Shown here: positions 7,206-16,446 of the stretch, one piece after another | Numbering within the stretch: position 1 is the stretch's first letter | How the letters are laid out: each line of letters begins with the position of its first letter | NCBI GenBank assembly: GCA_035624785.1 | Contig: DASPQV010000049.1 | Span: 1-64,000, forward strand | DNA: 64,000 nt | Direction of reading: 5' to 3' | From: JAJZNI01 sp035624785 | GTDB lineage: Bacteria; Chloroflexota; Dormibacteria; Aeolococcales; Aeolococcaceae | Program-made: the position numbers and the translations under genes | The notes under the pieces: generated by a model | Database searches by the model: none | What the model saw: only the letters and a program-made list of their open reading frames with translations | What the model was told of the DNA's origin: nothing

Positions 7206-8311
7206 TCCGCGGGGCGGCAGTCGCGCGGCCCCGCGGCTGCCGGGGCGGCTTCGGCCTCCGCGCCGGCGGCGGGCAGCTCGAACCAGAAGGTCGTCAGACG
7301 CTCGTCGGATTCAGCCCCCATCCTGCCGTCGTGCGCCTCGACCAGCTCGCGGGCGATCGCCAGGCCGATGCCGGCGCCTCCGCTCCCCCGGGTGCGGCTC
7401 GGATCTGCCCGGAAGAAGCGCTCGAAGACGTAGGGCAGGGCATCGGCGGGGACGCGCTCGCCGGTATTGCTGATGGCCACCCTCACCATCTCTCGGGGTG
7501 AAGCCGAGAGGCGAGCCGTGATCGCCGTTCCGGGGCGCGCGTAGCGGAGCGCGTTGTCGACGATGATCCCGACCACCTGGAGCAGTCGCAGCCGGTCTCC
7601 CATCACCAGGGGATCGGTCCCCACCCCATCCAGACGCCAGGTCAGCTGATGCCTGCCCATGGCCACCCTGAAGCTCTCCATCGCCTCGCCAACCAGGGAG
7701 CCGAGCGCCACGGGACCGCGGTCCATCCGATCACGGGCGAGCTGGGCGTCGGCGAGAGCCCGGAGATCCTCGACCAGCGCGATCAGCCGGTCCAGCTCCT
7801 GGTGGGCGCGATCCAGGTTCTCCGGCGACGCCGGGATGACGCCGTCCCGCATCCCCTCCAGGAGGCCCATGAGGTTGTGGAGAGGCGTCCTCAGCTCGTG
7901 AGCGACGTCGTTGGTGACCTGGCGGCGGAGCTCCTCGAGGCGCTTCAGCGAGCCCGCCAGCTCGTTCACCGACTTGGCGACATCACCGATCTCGTCCTGC
8001 CGCGCCGTCCGGATCGGCTCGGGAGCGGCTCCCGACGCCAGGCTGCGGGTGGCGTCTCGCACGGCGTGGAGGGGTCGCAGGGCGAAGGTGACCACCAGGA
8101 AGTTGAGGATGACGGCGACCCCGGCGGCCGCGCCCAGGGCTGGGTACAGCTGGGTGGCCACCGCGGGCTGCATCACCACGTGCATGAGCACCAGGATGGT
8201 GGCGACCGTCGCGGCGATGACCAGCCCGTTGAGCGCCACCAGCTGCCCGCGCAGTCCGAGACGCCTCCAGAGGCGGCGGGTGGCGGCGACGGCGCGGCCG
8301 GCGACCCTCAT
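7121..8311 (-). CDS. Sensor histidine kinase of a two-component system
   Basis: The 396-residue product has two membrane segments near the N-terminus (about residues 20-42 and 52-75) with almost no extracellular loop, a HAMP linker, an H-box with the phosphorylated His in NDVAHELRTPLHNL, an N-box (IVDNALRYARPG) and a G-box (GSGGAGIGLAIARELVEAH). The missing sensor loop suggests it senses the membrane or an interacting protein. Its ATG overlaps the TGA of the regulator gene by four bases, so the two are co-translated. The last 45 or so residues are Ala/Pro/Arg-rich and run antisense through the dehydrogenase relic. Confidence 0.88.
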   Translation of the reverse strand: MRVAGRAVAATRRLWRRLGLRGQLVALNGLVIAATVATILVLMHVVMQPAVATQLYPALGAAAGVAVILNFLVVTFALRPLHAVRDATRSLASGAAPEPIRTARQDEIGDVAKSVNELAGSLKRLEELRRQVTNDVAHELRTPLHNLMGLLEGMRDGVIPASPENLDRAHQELDRLIALVEDLRALADAQLARDRMDRGPVALGSLVGEAMESFRVAMGRHQLTWRLDGVGTDPLVMGDRLRLLQVVGIIVDNALRYARPGTAITARLSASPREMVRVAISNTGERVPADALPYVFERFFRADPSRTRGSGGAGIGLAIARELVEAHDGRMGAESDERLTTFWFELPAAGAEAEAAPAAAGPRDCRPADHQETGSRSPTSPPRRAASKASARRSTG

Positions 8312-9030
8312 CGCGACCGGAGCTCCTCCAGCTTGTAGCCGAGACCTCGGACCGTGGTCACGGCCACCGAAGCTCCCCATGCCTGCAGGCACCGGCGGAG
8401 CCGGGCGACCTGGACGTCGACGGCGCGATCCCCGGCCCCCGGGTCGCCGTCGCCCCCGTGCAGGCGGGCCAGCAGCTGGCCGCGGGTGTAGACGCGGCCG
8501 GGGTGCTCGAGCAGCGCGTCGAGCAGCGAGAAGCCGTGCCGCGTCACCGGCACGGGGGCGCCGGCGACCCGGACGTCCCGGCTCTCCGGCATGAGCTCGA
8601 GGTTGCCCAGGCGCACCACCGGCGGTGGCAGGGGGCCGATCTCGGCCCGGCGCAGCAGAGCGGCGACACGGGCCACCAGCTCGCGGGGGCTGAAGGGCTT
8701 GACCAGGTAGTCGTCGGCGCCGATCTGAAGGCCGCGGATCCGATCCAGCTCGTCGGCGCGGGCGCTCAGGATCAGGATCGGCACCCTCGAGCCGCGCCGC
8801 CGGATCTCGGTGCAGATTTCGAAGCCGTCCCTCTGGGGGAGCATGACGTCGAGGACGACGCAGCGCGCCCTCACCTGGCGGAGGACGTCGAGAGCCTGGC
8901 CCCCGGAGCGGCACACCGCGGTGCGATGCCCCTCTCGCTCCAGGTAAGCGCGGACCACGTCGGCGGTGGTGGGATCGTCCTCCACCAGCAGGATCGGCGC
9001 GGCGGCCGGAGTCGCTGGGCTCTCTTCCAT
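8308..9030 (-). CDS. OmpR/PhoB-family response regulator
   Basis: The 240-residue product has a receiver domain (residues about 12-125) with the acidic pocket LVEDD, phospho-acceptor Asp in CVVLDVMLPQRDG, and the conserved Lys in DDYLVKPFS. A C-terminal winged helix (about 135-235) ends VTTVRGLGYKLEE. It is the first gene of a two-gene operon with the downstream histidine kinase, linked by an ATGA overlap. No target site was identified upstream. Confidence 0.9.
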   Translation of the reverse strand: MEESPATPAAAPILLVEDDPTTADVVRAYLEREGHRTAVCRSGGQALDVLRQVRARCVVLDVMLPQRDGFEICTEIRRRGSRVPILILSARADELDRIRGLQIGADDYLVKPFSPRELVARVAALLRRAEIGPLPPPVVRLGNLELMPESRDVRVAGAPVPVTRHGFSLLDALLEHPGRVYTRGQLLARLHGGDGDPGAGDRAVDVQVARLRRCLQAWGASVAVTTVRGLGYKLEELRSR

Positions 9031-9112
9031 GCGGTTCCGCGACCCAGTATGGGGGTGGCTCCCCGCCGGACCGGCGAGCGATGCGGATCGCCGGAAATCA
9101 CGGTGTGGCGGA

Positions 9113-9145
9113 GACGCCGGGTGACCGCCACGGCCACCCGGCGTC
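9113..9145. terminator. Strong hairpin downstream of the secreted propeller gene
   Basis: GACGCCGGGTG at 9113-9123 and CACCCGGCGTC at 9135-9145 form a perfect 11-bp stem with an 11-base loop. It lies just past the stop of the minus-strand propeller gene and before the response regulator promoter. There is no T-run, as expected for GC-rich DNA; it may terminate or stabilise the propeller mRNA. Confidence 0.5.
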
Positions 9146-9173
9146 CGCTCGGGTGTCAGCGCTTTTCGGGCCC

Positions 9174-10301
9174 TCAGCGCACGGAGGTGGAGACCAGGCC
9201 GGTGGCGGTCGACGGCAGCGAGGAGGCCGCCGTGCTGACCGGGCCCAGGGCTCCGCCGTCCAGGATCGGGGCGGCCACGATCCGGTTCGCGCCCGGCACC
9301 AGGTTGTAGAGGGTGCGCTGGGCGATGGTCAGATCGAGGTTGGGGATGCCGCCGGCGGTCGCTGCGACGGAGGCGAGCAAGGTGAGCTGCCCCGACTCGC
9401 TGATCTCGTAGGCGGAGATGGTCCCGACGTGGGCGTTGGCAGTGTAGGCGTCGTCACCGCCGACGACCAGCCAGCAGGGCGCCGCCTGGCCGCCGTTGGG
9501 CACGTCGCTGATGGCGTCGAGGGTGCCGTCTCGGTCGAGGCGGTACGAGGTGGCCGCATCCTCGGCGGCGTCGGAGACGATCGGCCGGCCGCGACTGTCG
9601 AAGTCGAAGCCGTAGGGGCCGGCGCCGGTCGCGGTGGTGGCCACCGCCTCACCGAGGTTGCCGTCCCCGCTGACCTCGAAGGTGTCGATGGTGTCGCTCC
9701 CCTTCTCGGTGACGATGACGCGGCGGCCGTCGGGGGTGAAGGAGATCTGCTCGGGTGAGCTGGCTTCCCGAGACAGGGAGGCGGTGTCCCCGGGGCCGGT
9801 CAGCGGGCTGAGACCGCCGTCCCCGAGCCGCAGCCCGGAGATCGACGAGCTTCCCGCGTCGAGGACCTCGACCAGGCGGCCGTGCACCGAGACGCTGATC
9901 GGATCCGTCCCGCCTGAGGAGGCGGTGTTAACCAGCGCCAGCGCTCCGCCATCACCGATCCGGAAGGCGGAGACGCTGTTGGAGCCGGCGTTGACGGCGA
10001 GCAGCCAGCCGCCCCCGCCGGCGAGGGCCAGGGCTCCCTGCGAGCCGAGACCGGCGCCGCTCCCGTTGCCTCCGGTCGAGAAGCTGCCCAGCGGGCTGAA
10101 GCCGCCGGAGGGCTGGCTGGCGAAGCCGAGGACGGCGTTGCCGCCCTGCGCTGCGCTGGCATCGCTCATCGTGTACAGCACGGTAGTCGGATGGTGATCG
10201 CCGGCCGGCGCCACCCCGGCACCCACGGTGGCGAAGGTGAGCCCGGCCGCGCCCACGGCTCCCGCGGCGACGGCCGCGGCCCTTCCGAAACTCAGTCGCA
10301 C
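9174..10301 (-). CDS. Secreted beta-propeller protein (YVTN/lactonase-like)
   Basis: The product has about 375 residues with a signal peptide (FGRAAAVAAGAVGAAGLTFA). Mature repeats follow the pattern of seven-bladed YVTN/Lactonase_7 propellers: AVNAGSNSVSAFRIGDGGAL, VLDAGSSSISGLRLGDGGL, ISFTPDGRRVIVTEKGSDTI, and TANAHVGTISAYEISESGQL. No enzyme residues can be assigned, so lactonase activity is only a possibility. The GTG at 10301 is preferred to the ATG at 10307 because GGGAG sits six bases before it and directly abuts the ATG. Confidence 0.75.
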   Translation of the reverse strand: MRLSFGRAAAVAAGAVGAAGLTFATVGAGVAPAGDHHPTTVLYTMSDASAAQGGNAVLGFASQPSGGFSPLGSFSTGGNGSGAGLGSQGALALAGGGGWLLAVNAGSNSVSAFRIGDGGALALVNTASSGGTDPISVSVHGRLVEVLDAGSSSISGLRLGDGGLSPLTGPGDTASLSREASSPEQISFTPDGRRVIVTEKGSDTIDTFEVSGDGNLGEAVATTATGAGPYGFDFDSRGRPIVSDAAEDAATSYRLDRDGTLDAISDVPNGGQAAPCWLVVGGDDAYTANAHVGTISAYEISESGQLTLLASVAATAGGIPNLDLTIAQRTLYNLVPGANRIVAAPILDGGALGPVSTAASSLPSTATGLVSTSVR

Positions 10302-10405
10302 CTTCATCTCCCTGATCTGCCTCCCGGTTCCCTGGCCCCCTCCGGTGGGGGAATCAGGCGAGGCTAGGGGGCGTTTGTTTCGCGACTGTTGCAAGGCCCG
10401 GCGAG

Positions 10406-12034
10406 CTATGCCGCCCCTGCGCCCGGCCCCCGGTTGAGCGCGTGGTGGAGACCCCGCAGCTGCCGGTAGGCGGCCTGATACTGCCGGAACATGACGTCGT
10501 AGGTCGCCCTGTTCTCGGGCCTGGGGTCGAAGCTCCGGCTGACCCGCACCGTGGCGCGCAGGCTGGCGAAGCTGGGATGCATTCCGAGGGCGACCCCGGC
10601 GGCCAGGGCGGCGCCCACCGCACCGGCATCCTGCGGATCCTCGACGACCTCGAGCCGGCGCCCGGTGACGTCGGCGATGATCTGCATCCAGACCCCGCTT
10701 CGCGCCCCCCCGCCGACGACGCGCAGCACCGGTGAGGCCAGCCGGAAGTCCTGCGCCAGCCGCTCCAGGATCCACCGGAAATTGAAGGCGACGCCTTCGA
10801 GGATGGCCCGGACCAGGGTTCCGCGGCGGTGTTCGGGGCCGAGGTTGATGAAGGACGACCGCAGCAGCGGGTCGTCGACCGGCACGCGCTCGCCGTACAT
10901 CCACGGGGTGAAGAGCAGGGAATCGGAGCCTGGGGCCACCGCCTCGGCCTCCGCGTCCATCTCGGCGAACGCATCGCCGAGCGGGCGCCCGCTCTCCCGC
11001 GCTCGAAACAGCTCGTTGGCAGCCCACTCCAGGCAGGCGCCCCCGGTCTCCATCTCGGCGATCAGCAGGTTGCGATCCGGGTCGCCGGACTGGATGACGG
11101 CCACGCCGTGGCGTCCGGTCGGATGCCCCGAGGTGATCGTCACCACCCATCCCGAGGTGCCCAGGTAGAGGTGGGCCTCGCCGTCGCCGATCGCTCCCGA
11201 TCCGATCGCGGCGGCGGCGGCGTCGCCCATTCCGGACACGATCGGGGTGCCCTCGGGGATGCCGAGGTCCGCGGCCGCGGCGGGGATGGCGGCGCCGGCC
11301 ACGGCATTGGGGCGGAGCAGCGGCGGCAGCTTGCTCACGTCGATGCCGGCGTAGCGCATGATCCCGCTGAGCCAGGCCTTGCGCTTGAGGTCGAGGCCGA
11401 ACGCCGACGCTCCGGTCCATTCCATGGCGCTGTGGCCGGTGCAGCGCAGCAGCAGGTAGCCGCCGACGTCGACGAAGCAGGCCATGCGATCCCAGGTGTC
11501 GGGCTCGTGCCGGCGCAGCCACTGGAGCTTGGGCATGCCGTCCTTGCCTGACAGCGTCGCCCCCGCCAGGCGTTCAAAGAGGCGCGCACCCCCGAACCGG
11601 CGCATTATGGCCACCGCCTCGGCACCGGCCCGGCCGTCCAGCCAGATGATGGGGCGGCGGAGCACGGTGCCGGCGCCGTCCACAGGCACCACACCGAGCA
11701 TCTGGGTGCTGAAGGTGAGGCAGGCGGGAGCCGCCCCGTCCCGGCCGGCGAGCACGGCACGGGTGCCGGCGCAGACCGCCCGCCACCAGTCGGACGCGTC
11801 CTGCTCGGCCCACCCCACCTCGGGGTAGCAGGTCGGGTAGGGCTCGACGTGCTTGGCCACGACCCTCCCGCCGGCGTCGGCCAGCACCGTCTTGACGCCG
11901 CTGGTCCCGACGTCGTGGGCGACGATCAGGTCTCGGCTGGCGGGGTCGGCTGGCGTGTCCACTTCCGGTCGGGCAGCAGCATCCGACCTCGGTGGACCGC
12001 GCTCACAGAGGCGAAGGGCCCGGTTGAGGTGCAT
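10406..12034 (-). CDS. FGGY-family sugar kinase (xylulokinase-like)
   Basis: The product has up to 542 residues and the two-lobed FGGY fold. The phosphate-binding motif is HDVGTSGVKTVLADAGG, and the second ATP site is LYLGTSGWVV. The FGGY-type C-terminal signature reads VVGGGARSGVWMQIIADVTG, with EDPQDAGAVGAALAAGV after it. It phosphorylates a pentulose or related polyol/ketose; the exact sugar cannot be read from sequence. Starts at ATG 12034 (AAGGG upstream) or GTG 11962 are both possible; the shorter form begins nearer the first motif. It is divergent from the aldolase-aminotransferase fusion and may act before it in one pathway. Confidence 0.82.
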   Translation of the reverse strand: MHLNRALRLCERGPPRSDAAARPEVDTPADPASRDLIVAHDVGTSGVKTVLADAGGRVVAKHVEPYPTCYPEVGWAEQDASDWWRAVCAGTRAVLAGRDGAAPACLTFSTQMLGVVPVDGAGTVLRRPIIWLDGRAGAEAVAIMRRFGGARLFERLAGATLSGKDGMPKLQWLRRHEPDTWDRMACFVDVGGYLLLRCTGHSAMEWTGASAFGLDLKRKAWLSGIMRYAGIDVSKLPPLLRPNAVAGAAIPAAAADLGIPEGTPIVSGMGDAAAAAIGSGAIGDGEAHLYLGTSGWVVTITSGHPTGRHGVAVIQSGDPDRNLLIAEMETGGACLEWAANELFRARESGRPLGDAFAEMDAEAEAVAPGSDSLLFTPWMYGERVPVDDPLLRSSFINLGPEHRRGTLVRAILEGVAFNFRWILERLAQDFRLASPVLRVVGGGARSGVWMQIIADVTGRRLEVVEDPQDAGAVGAALAAGVALGMHPSFASLRATVRVSRSFDPRPENRATYDVMFRQYQAAYRQLRGLHHALNRGPGAGAA

Positions 12035-12165
12035 CGAACGACCCTTGGCCTGCTTGACGCCGCGGGACCAGACTGGCTGTGGTACGGGACGCCCTGGTCG
12101 TGCGGTTGCTCCGCTGGGCCTCGGGGCTGTCCCGGTCGGACATGGTCGTCTCGGAGGACGGAACT

Positions 12166-14475
12166 GTGAGCGTCGACGTCTCCGTCAGCCGGCAGGTGGT
12201 CGACACCTGCCGCGAGCTGCTCGCCCGCGGCTTCCTCAAGGTGAACGAGGGCAACGTGTCGGTGCGCGTCCCGGGGAGCCCGCGCTTCGCGATCACGGCG
12301 TCGGGGCGCGACTACGACACCCTCACCGAGGAGGACGTCTGCATCCTCGACCTCCAGCTGCACCGGATCGCGGGCACCCGCAAGCCGTCTATCGAGTCCG
12401 GTCTGCACGCCGCCGCCTACCGCCACCGGCCCGACGTCAATGTGGTGGTCCACACGCATCAGCCCTTCGCCAGCGCCCTGGCGATCATGCGCAAGCCGAT
12501 CCCGGCGCTCTTCGACGAGCAGGTTCGCTTCCTGGGCCGCGGCGTGCCGATCGTCGGCTACGCGCCCTCTGGGACCGGCCTGCTGCGGCGTGGCGTCGAG
12601 GCCCGGATCCGGGCCGGGGGCAACGCCTTCATCCTCGCCAACCACGGAGTCCTGGTGCTGGGCCAGGACGTCGACCACGCCGTCCACAACCTGGCGATCC
12701 TCGAGAAGGTCTCGCAGGCCTATCTGATGAGCCTGATGACCGCCGAGCGCACCCGGCGGATCCCGCTGCTGGTCAGGGAGATTGCGTTCGCCCAGCTGCG
12801 CAAGGAGGAGCGGGCGGCGGCGTCAGGCGACGGTGCCGGGCCGCATGGTGCGGCGGGCGCGGCGGCGAACGTCCACGGGAACGGTGTGAAGCCGCTGGTC
12901 GCGCTGGCAGGGGAGAGGCCGGAGCCGGCGGGAGCGCTGGCGGGGGAGAGGCCGGAGCCGGCGGCGCGGCCGCTGGAGCCGCCGGCCGCCGTCCAGCCGC
13001 CGGCGAATGCCGGGATATCTGCCGGCGGGGCCGACTCCGCGATCAGCAGGTACCCGGATGTGGAGGCGGTCTACGCGAGATTGAACCGCCTTGTCGAGCA
13101 GCCGATGCGTCGGGTCCGCCGCTCCTACATGGCTGAATGCCTTGGCTACTTCGACACCAAATGCCAGCGTTCCCGCCAGCTCACCGACCGAGCCAGGCTG
13201 AGCATCCCCGGGGGGGTGCAGCACAACCTTGCCTTCAACCACCCCTTCCCGATCGCCGTCGAGCGCGCCGAGGGAGCCTATCTCTGGGATGTCGACGGCA
13301 ACCGGTACATCGACTTCCTGCAGGCGGGCGGGCCCACCATTCTGGGCAGCAACTGGGCGCCGCTGCAGGAACGCGTCATCGAGGTGCTGCACACCTCCGG
13401 GCCGGTGACCGGGCTCTTTCACGAGTACGAGCTGAAGCTGGCCGAGCTGGTCCGCCGACTGGTGCCGTCGGTCGAGATGCTGCGCATGTTCGGCTCCGGC
13501 AGCGAGGCGGTGATGGCCGCCCTCCGGGCCGCCCGCGCCTCCACCAAGAAGGCCTACGTCATCAAGATGGGCGGCGCCTACCACGGCTGGAGCGACCAGA
13601 TGGTCTACGGGCTGCACGTCCCCGGCACCCGGCGGTTCGAGTCCAAGGGGATTCCCCGGCCGGCCACCAGCCGCACCTGCGAGGTGTACCCGAACTCGGT
13701 GGCGGCGCTGCGGCGCAAGCTGACCGAGAACCGGCTGCGGGGCGGCACCGCTGCCGTGATCGTCGAGCCACTCGGTCCGGAGAGCGGAACCCGGCCTGTC
13801 GACTTCGACTTCAACGCCCGTGCCCGCGAGCTCTGCGACGAGTTCGGCGCCCTGCTCATCTTCGACGAGGTGGTCACCGGGTTCCGGGTGGGCTTGGGCG
13901 GCGCCCAGGCGTACTTCGGGGTGCGCCCGGACCTCACCATCTTCGGGAAGTGCATCGCCGGGGGCTATCCGATGGCCGGTGCGGTGGGCGGCCGCTCCGA
14001 CGTGATGTCGACGATGGCGGCCGGGATCGGGGGCACCGGCGAGCGCGCCTACGTGGGCGGCACCCTGTCGGCCAACCCGCTCTCCTGCGCCGCCGGGTAC
14101 TTCGCGCTCCTGGAGATGGAGAGGACGGGTGCGCCGGTCATCGCCGGTCGGGCCGGCGACCGGCTGGCCCGCGGCCTGGAGCAGGTCATCGAGCGTCGCG
14201 GACTGCCCTACGTCGTCTACAACACCGGCTCCATCGTCCACCTGGAGACGTCCGGGGTGATGCTCCTCGACCTGCACCATCCGGTGCGGCTGCTCCGCGA
14301 GCTCAAGCCGCGCCGGACCATGATCGAGGAGATGGGCGCTGCCTACATGGCCAAGGGGATCGTCACGCTCGCCGGGTCCCGGATCTACACCTCGATGGCG
14401 GACACCGACGAGGTGATCGACGACGCGGTGCGGCGCTTCGACGAGGTCTTCGCCCACGTGGAGGGGGTGCGGTAG
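12166..14475 (+). CDS. Fusion of a class II aldolase (FucA/AraD type) and a class III aminotransferase
   Basis: The 769-residue product joins two enzymes. Residues 1-205 are a FucA/AraD-type aldolase with the glycine motif VNEGNVSVR, catalytic Glu77, and zinc ligands His96, His98 and His160, spaced as in fuculose-phosphate aldolase. An Ala/Pro/Gly linker (about 210-300) contains a duplicated ALAGERPEPA segment. Residues 310-765 are a glutamate-1-semialdehyde-aminomutase-like PLP enzyme with FGSGSEAVMAALRAAR, IFDEVVTGFRVG and Schiff-base Lys595 in FGKCIAGGYPMAG. The GTG at 12166 is chosen because GGAGG precedes it; the frame opens earlier (12079). It is divergent from the FGGY kinase. Aldol cleavage or condensation coupled to transamination is inferred; the substrate is unknown. 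Confidence 0.85.
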   Translation: MSVDVSVSRQVVDTCRELLARGFLKVNEGNVSVRVPGSPRFAITASGRDYDTLTEEDVCILDLQLHRIAGTRKPSIESGLHAAAYRHRPDVNVVVHTHQPFASALAIMRKPIPALFDEQVRFLGRGVPIVGYAPSGTGLLRRGVEARIRAGGNAFILANHGVLVLGQDVDHAVHNLAILEKVSQAYLMSLMTAERTRRIPLLVREIAFAQLRKEERAAASGDGAGPHGAAGAAANVHGNGVKPLVALAGERPEPAGALAGERPEPAARPLEPPAAVQPPANAGISAGGADSAISRYPDVEAVYARLNRLVEQPMRRVRRSYMAECLGYFDTKCQRSRQLTDRARLSIPGGVQHNLAFNHPFPIAVERAEGAYLWDVDGNRYIDFLQAGGPTILGSNWAPLQERVIEVLHTSGPVTGLFHEYELKLAELVRRLVPSVEMLRMFGSGSEAVMAALRAARASTKKAYVIKMGGAYHGWSDQMVYGLHVPGTRRFESKGIPRPATSRTCEVYPNSVAALRRKLTENRLRGGTAAVIVEPLGPESGTRPVDFDFNARARELCDEFGALLIFDEVVTGFRVGLGGAQAYFGVRPDLTIFGKCIAGGYPMAGAVGGRSDVMSTMAAGIGGTGERAYVGGTLSANPLSCAAGYFALLEMERTGAPVIAGRAGDRLARGLEQVIERRGLPYVVYNTGSIVHLETSGVMLLDLHHPVRLLRELKPRRTMIEEMGAAYMAKGIVTLAGSRIYTSMADTDEVIDDAVRRFDEVFAHVEGVR

Positions 14476-14494
14476 GGGCTTCGCATCCGCCACT

Positions 14495-14520
14495 AGTTGT
14501 GGACGCAGCAGTCCACAACT
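14495..14520. terminator. Perfect hairpin between convergent genes
   Basis: AGTTGTGGAC (14495-14504) and GTCCACAACT (14511-14520) form a perfect 10-bp stem with a six-base loop. It sits between the stop of the aldolase-aminotransferase gene and the stop of the convergent histidine kinase, so it can act as a bidirectional terminator. Confidence 0.65.
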
Positions 14521-14525
14521 CGCTG

Positions 14526-15680
14526 TCAGCGGGGGAAGTGCCGCGGCAGGCTGACCAGGACGGAGGTGCCCTGGCCGGGGGCGCTCTGGGCCGAGACGGT
14601 CCCGCCGTGCGCCTCGACGAGGTCGCGGACGATGGCGAGACCGAGACCTGAGCCGGATGAGCCTGGCCCTTTGACGAAGCGGTCCCAGATCCGGGGGAGC
14701 AGCTCCTCGGGGATGCCCTCGCCGTCGTCGCGCACCGTGATCCGGACCTCCCGATCGGCGGCGGACACCTCGACGGTGATCGACCCGCCCCGCGCGGTGT
14801 GGGCGAGCGAGTTGCTGATCAGGTTGCCGACCACGCGGCGCAACCGGGCCGGGTCGGCATCGATCACCACGGCATCGGGAGGAACGCGGCTCGACAGGCG
14901 CACCCCGGCGCCGCCGGCCTCGGCCCGGAAGGCGTCCAGGGTCTCGTTGACCAGGACGCCGACGTCGACGGGCTCGCGCTCGAGGCGCAGGCCGCCCGCG
15001 TCCACCAGGGTCAGGGTGCGGAGATCCTCGGCAAGCTCCTCGAGGGTGTGGGTGGCGGCGACGATCGGCGCGATGTGCTCCTCGTCCGCGGGATTGACGC
15101 CGTCGGCGATGGCCTCCGCCTGGCTGCGGATGACGGTGAGGGGGGTGCGCAGCTCGTGGGCGATGTCGGCGAGGACGCTCTGGCGGCGGACCTCCTCCGC
15201 TTCCAATCGGGCGCTCATCTGGTTGAAGGCGCGGGCCAGGGAGCGCACCTGGCGGGGGCCGCGAACCGGGACGCGCGCCGAGTAGTCGCCGGCCTCGACG
15301 CGACGGGCGGCGTCGGCAAGGGCGCGCACCGGCGGGGCGCCGCGCCGGTAGCCGAGAACCACGATCACCAGGACCAGGGCCAGGACCGCGATGAAGAGGG
15401 CCAGCGCCGGGCGGCTGGCCGGGCCGCCGGCGAGGCCGAAAGCGGCCAGCACCAGCCACACCAGCAGGGCGGTGACGGCCAGCGGCACCAGCAGGGCGCA
15501 GCCGAAGAGGCAGCCGCAGGGCAGGGCGAAGGCCGCTCGCGGACCCCTCCACCCCCCCTCTCCGGCTCGTTCCCAGGGCGGCCGGCCGCGGGGCGGCCAG
15601 GGGGCGTCCTCGGGCCACCAGGGCGGACGGCGGATGCGCCCGTGGCCTCCCCCCGAGTTGCGGGACGGGCCGGTGCTCAC
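14526..15680 (-). CDS. Sensor histidine kinase of a second two-component system
   Basis: The 384-residue product has a Pro/Trp/Arg-rich cytoplasmic N-terminus (about 50 residues), two adjacent membrane helices (about 52-82 and 90-112) with almost no loop between them, a HAMP domain, an H-box with His in ADIAHELRTPLTVI, an N-box (VGNLISNSLAHTARGG) and a G-box (GSSGSGLGLAIVRDLVEAHGG). Its GTG start overlaps the regulator stop by four bases (GTGA). The signal is unknown; the co-transcribed membrane protein upstream may be a partner. Confidence 0.88.
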   Translation of the reverse strand: MSTGPSRNSGGGHGRIRRPPWWPEDAPWPPRGRPPWERAGEGGWRGPRAAFALPCGCLFGCALLVPLAVTALLVWLVLAAFGLAGGPASRPALALFIAVLALVLVIVVLGYRRGAPPVRALADAARRVEAGDYSARVPVRGPRQVRSLARAFNQMSARLEAEEVRRQSVLADIAHELRTPLTVIRSQAEAIADGVNPADEEHIAPIVAATHTLEELAEDLRTLTLVDAGGLRLEREPVDVGVLVNETLDAFRAEAGGAGVRLSSRVPPDAVVIDADPARLRRVVGNLISNSLAHTARGGSITVEVSAADREVRITVRDDGEGIPEELLPRIWDRFVKGPGSSGSGLGLAIVRDLVEAHGGTVSAQSAPGQGTSVLVSLPRHFPR

Positions 15681-16366
15681 GTCGAGCCGTCGGAGAGGCG
15701 GTAGCCGACTCCGAAGACCGTCTGGAGCAGCCGCGGGGCGCTGGGATCACGCTCGATCTTGCGCCGGATGTTCTTGACGTGGGCGTCGATGGCGCGCTCG
15801 TACGACTCGACCGCGACACCCCGGACCGCGTCGAGGAGCTGGGAGCGGGTGAAGACACGCCCGGGCTGGCGGGCCATGTGGAGGAGCAGCTGGAATTCGG
15901 TCGCGGTGAGCGAGACGCGGCGACCCCCAACCACGGTCTCCATGCGGGGAACGTCGAGGCTGAGCGCGTCGCCCACCTTGACCACGTCCTCCTGGATGCG
16001 TGCCGCCTGGCTGCGGCGGAGCACGGCTCTGACCCGGGCCACCATCTCCCGAGCGCTGAACGGCTTGGTGACGTAGTCGTCGGCGCCCAGCTCGAGGCCG
16101 GCCACCCGGTCGGACTCCTCGGTTCGCGCGGTGAGCATGATGATCGGCACGTCCGAATCGCGACGCAGGTTGCGGGCGACGTCCAGCCCGTCCAGCTTGG
16201 GCAGGGTGAGGTCGAGGATCACCAGGTCCGGGTGCGCGCTGTGGGCCGCCCTTAGGGCCTGCTCGCCGTCGCTGGCGGTGACCACCTGGAAGCCGGCCTT
16301 CTCCAGGTAGTCGCGGACCAGCCGGACGATGTCCGGCTGATCGTCGACGATGAGCACCGTGGCCAT
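15677..16366 (-). CDS. OmpR/PhoB-family response regulator
   Basis: The 229-residue product has a receiver (VLIVDDQPDI, phospho-Asp in LVILDLTLPKLDG, Lys in DDYVTKPFS) and a winged-helix DNA-binding domain ending TVFGVGYRLSDG. It lies between a small membrane protein gene and the kinase in one operon. Direct repeats at 16893-16911, with the 11-bp spacing used by this regulator family, are a plausible binding site controlling both this operon and the divergent secreted protein. Confidence 0.9.
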   Translation of the reverse strand: MATVLIVDDQPDIVRLVRDYLEKAGFQVVTASDGEQALRAAHSAHPDLVILDLTLPKLDGLDVARNLRRDSDVPIIMLTARTEESDRVAGLELGADDYVTKPFSAREMVARVRAVLRRSQAARIQEDVVKVGDALSLDVPRMETVVGGRRVSLTATEFQLLLHMARQPGRVFTRSQLLDAVRGVAVESYERAIDAHVKNIRRKIERDPSAPRLLQTVFGVGYRLSDGST

Positions 16367-16446
16367 CGGGCGGTAATCGTAGGGCCAGCCACGCACCGGA
16401 GCCGGCGGCCCCGAATGGGACCGCCGAGCGCTGGCTCCGAGCCGGC

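Noticed and set aside
12823..15930. A 1035-codon open frame on the minus strand
   Set aside because: Runs antisense to the aminotransferase domain and through the histidine kinase in a wrong frame; low-complexity His/Gly/Arg composition.
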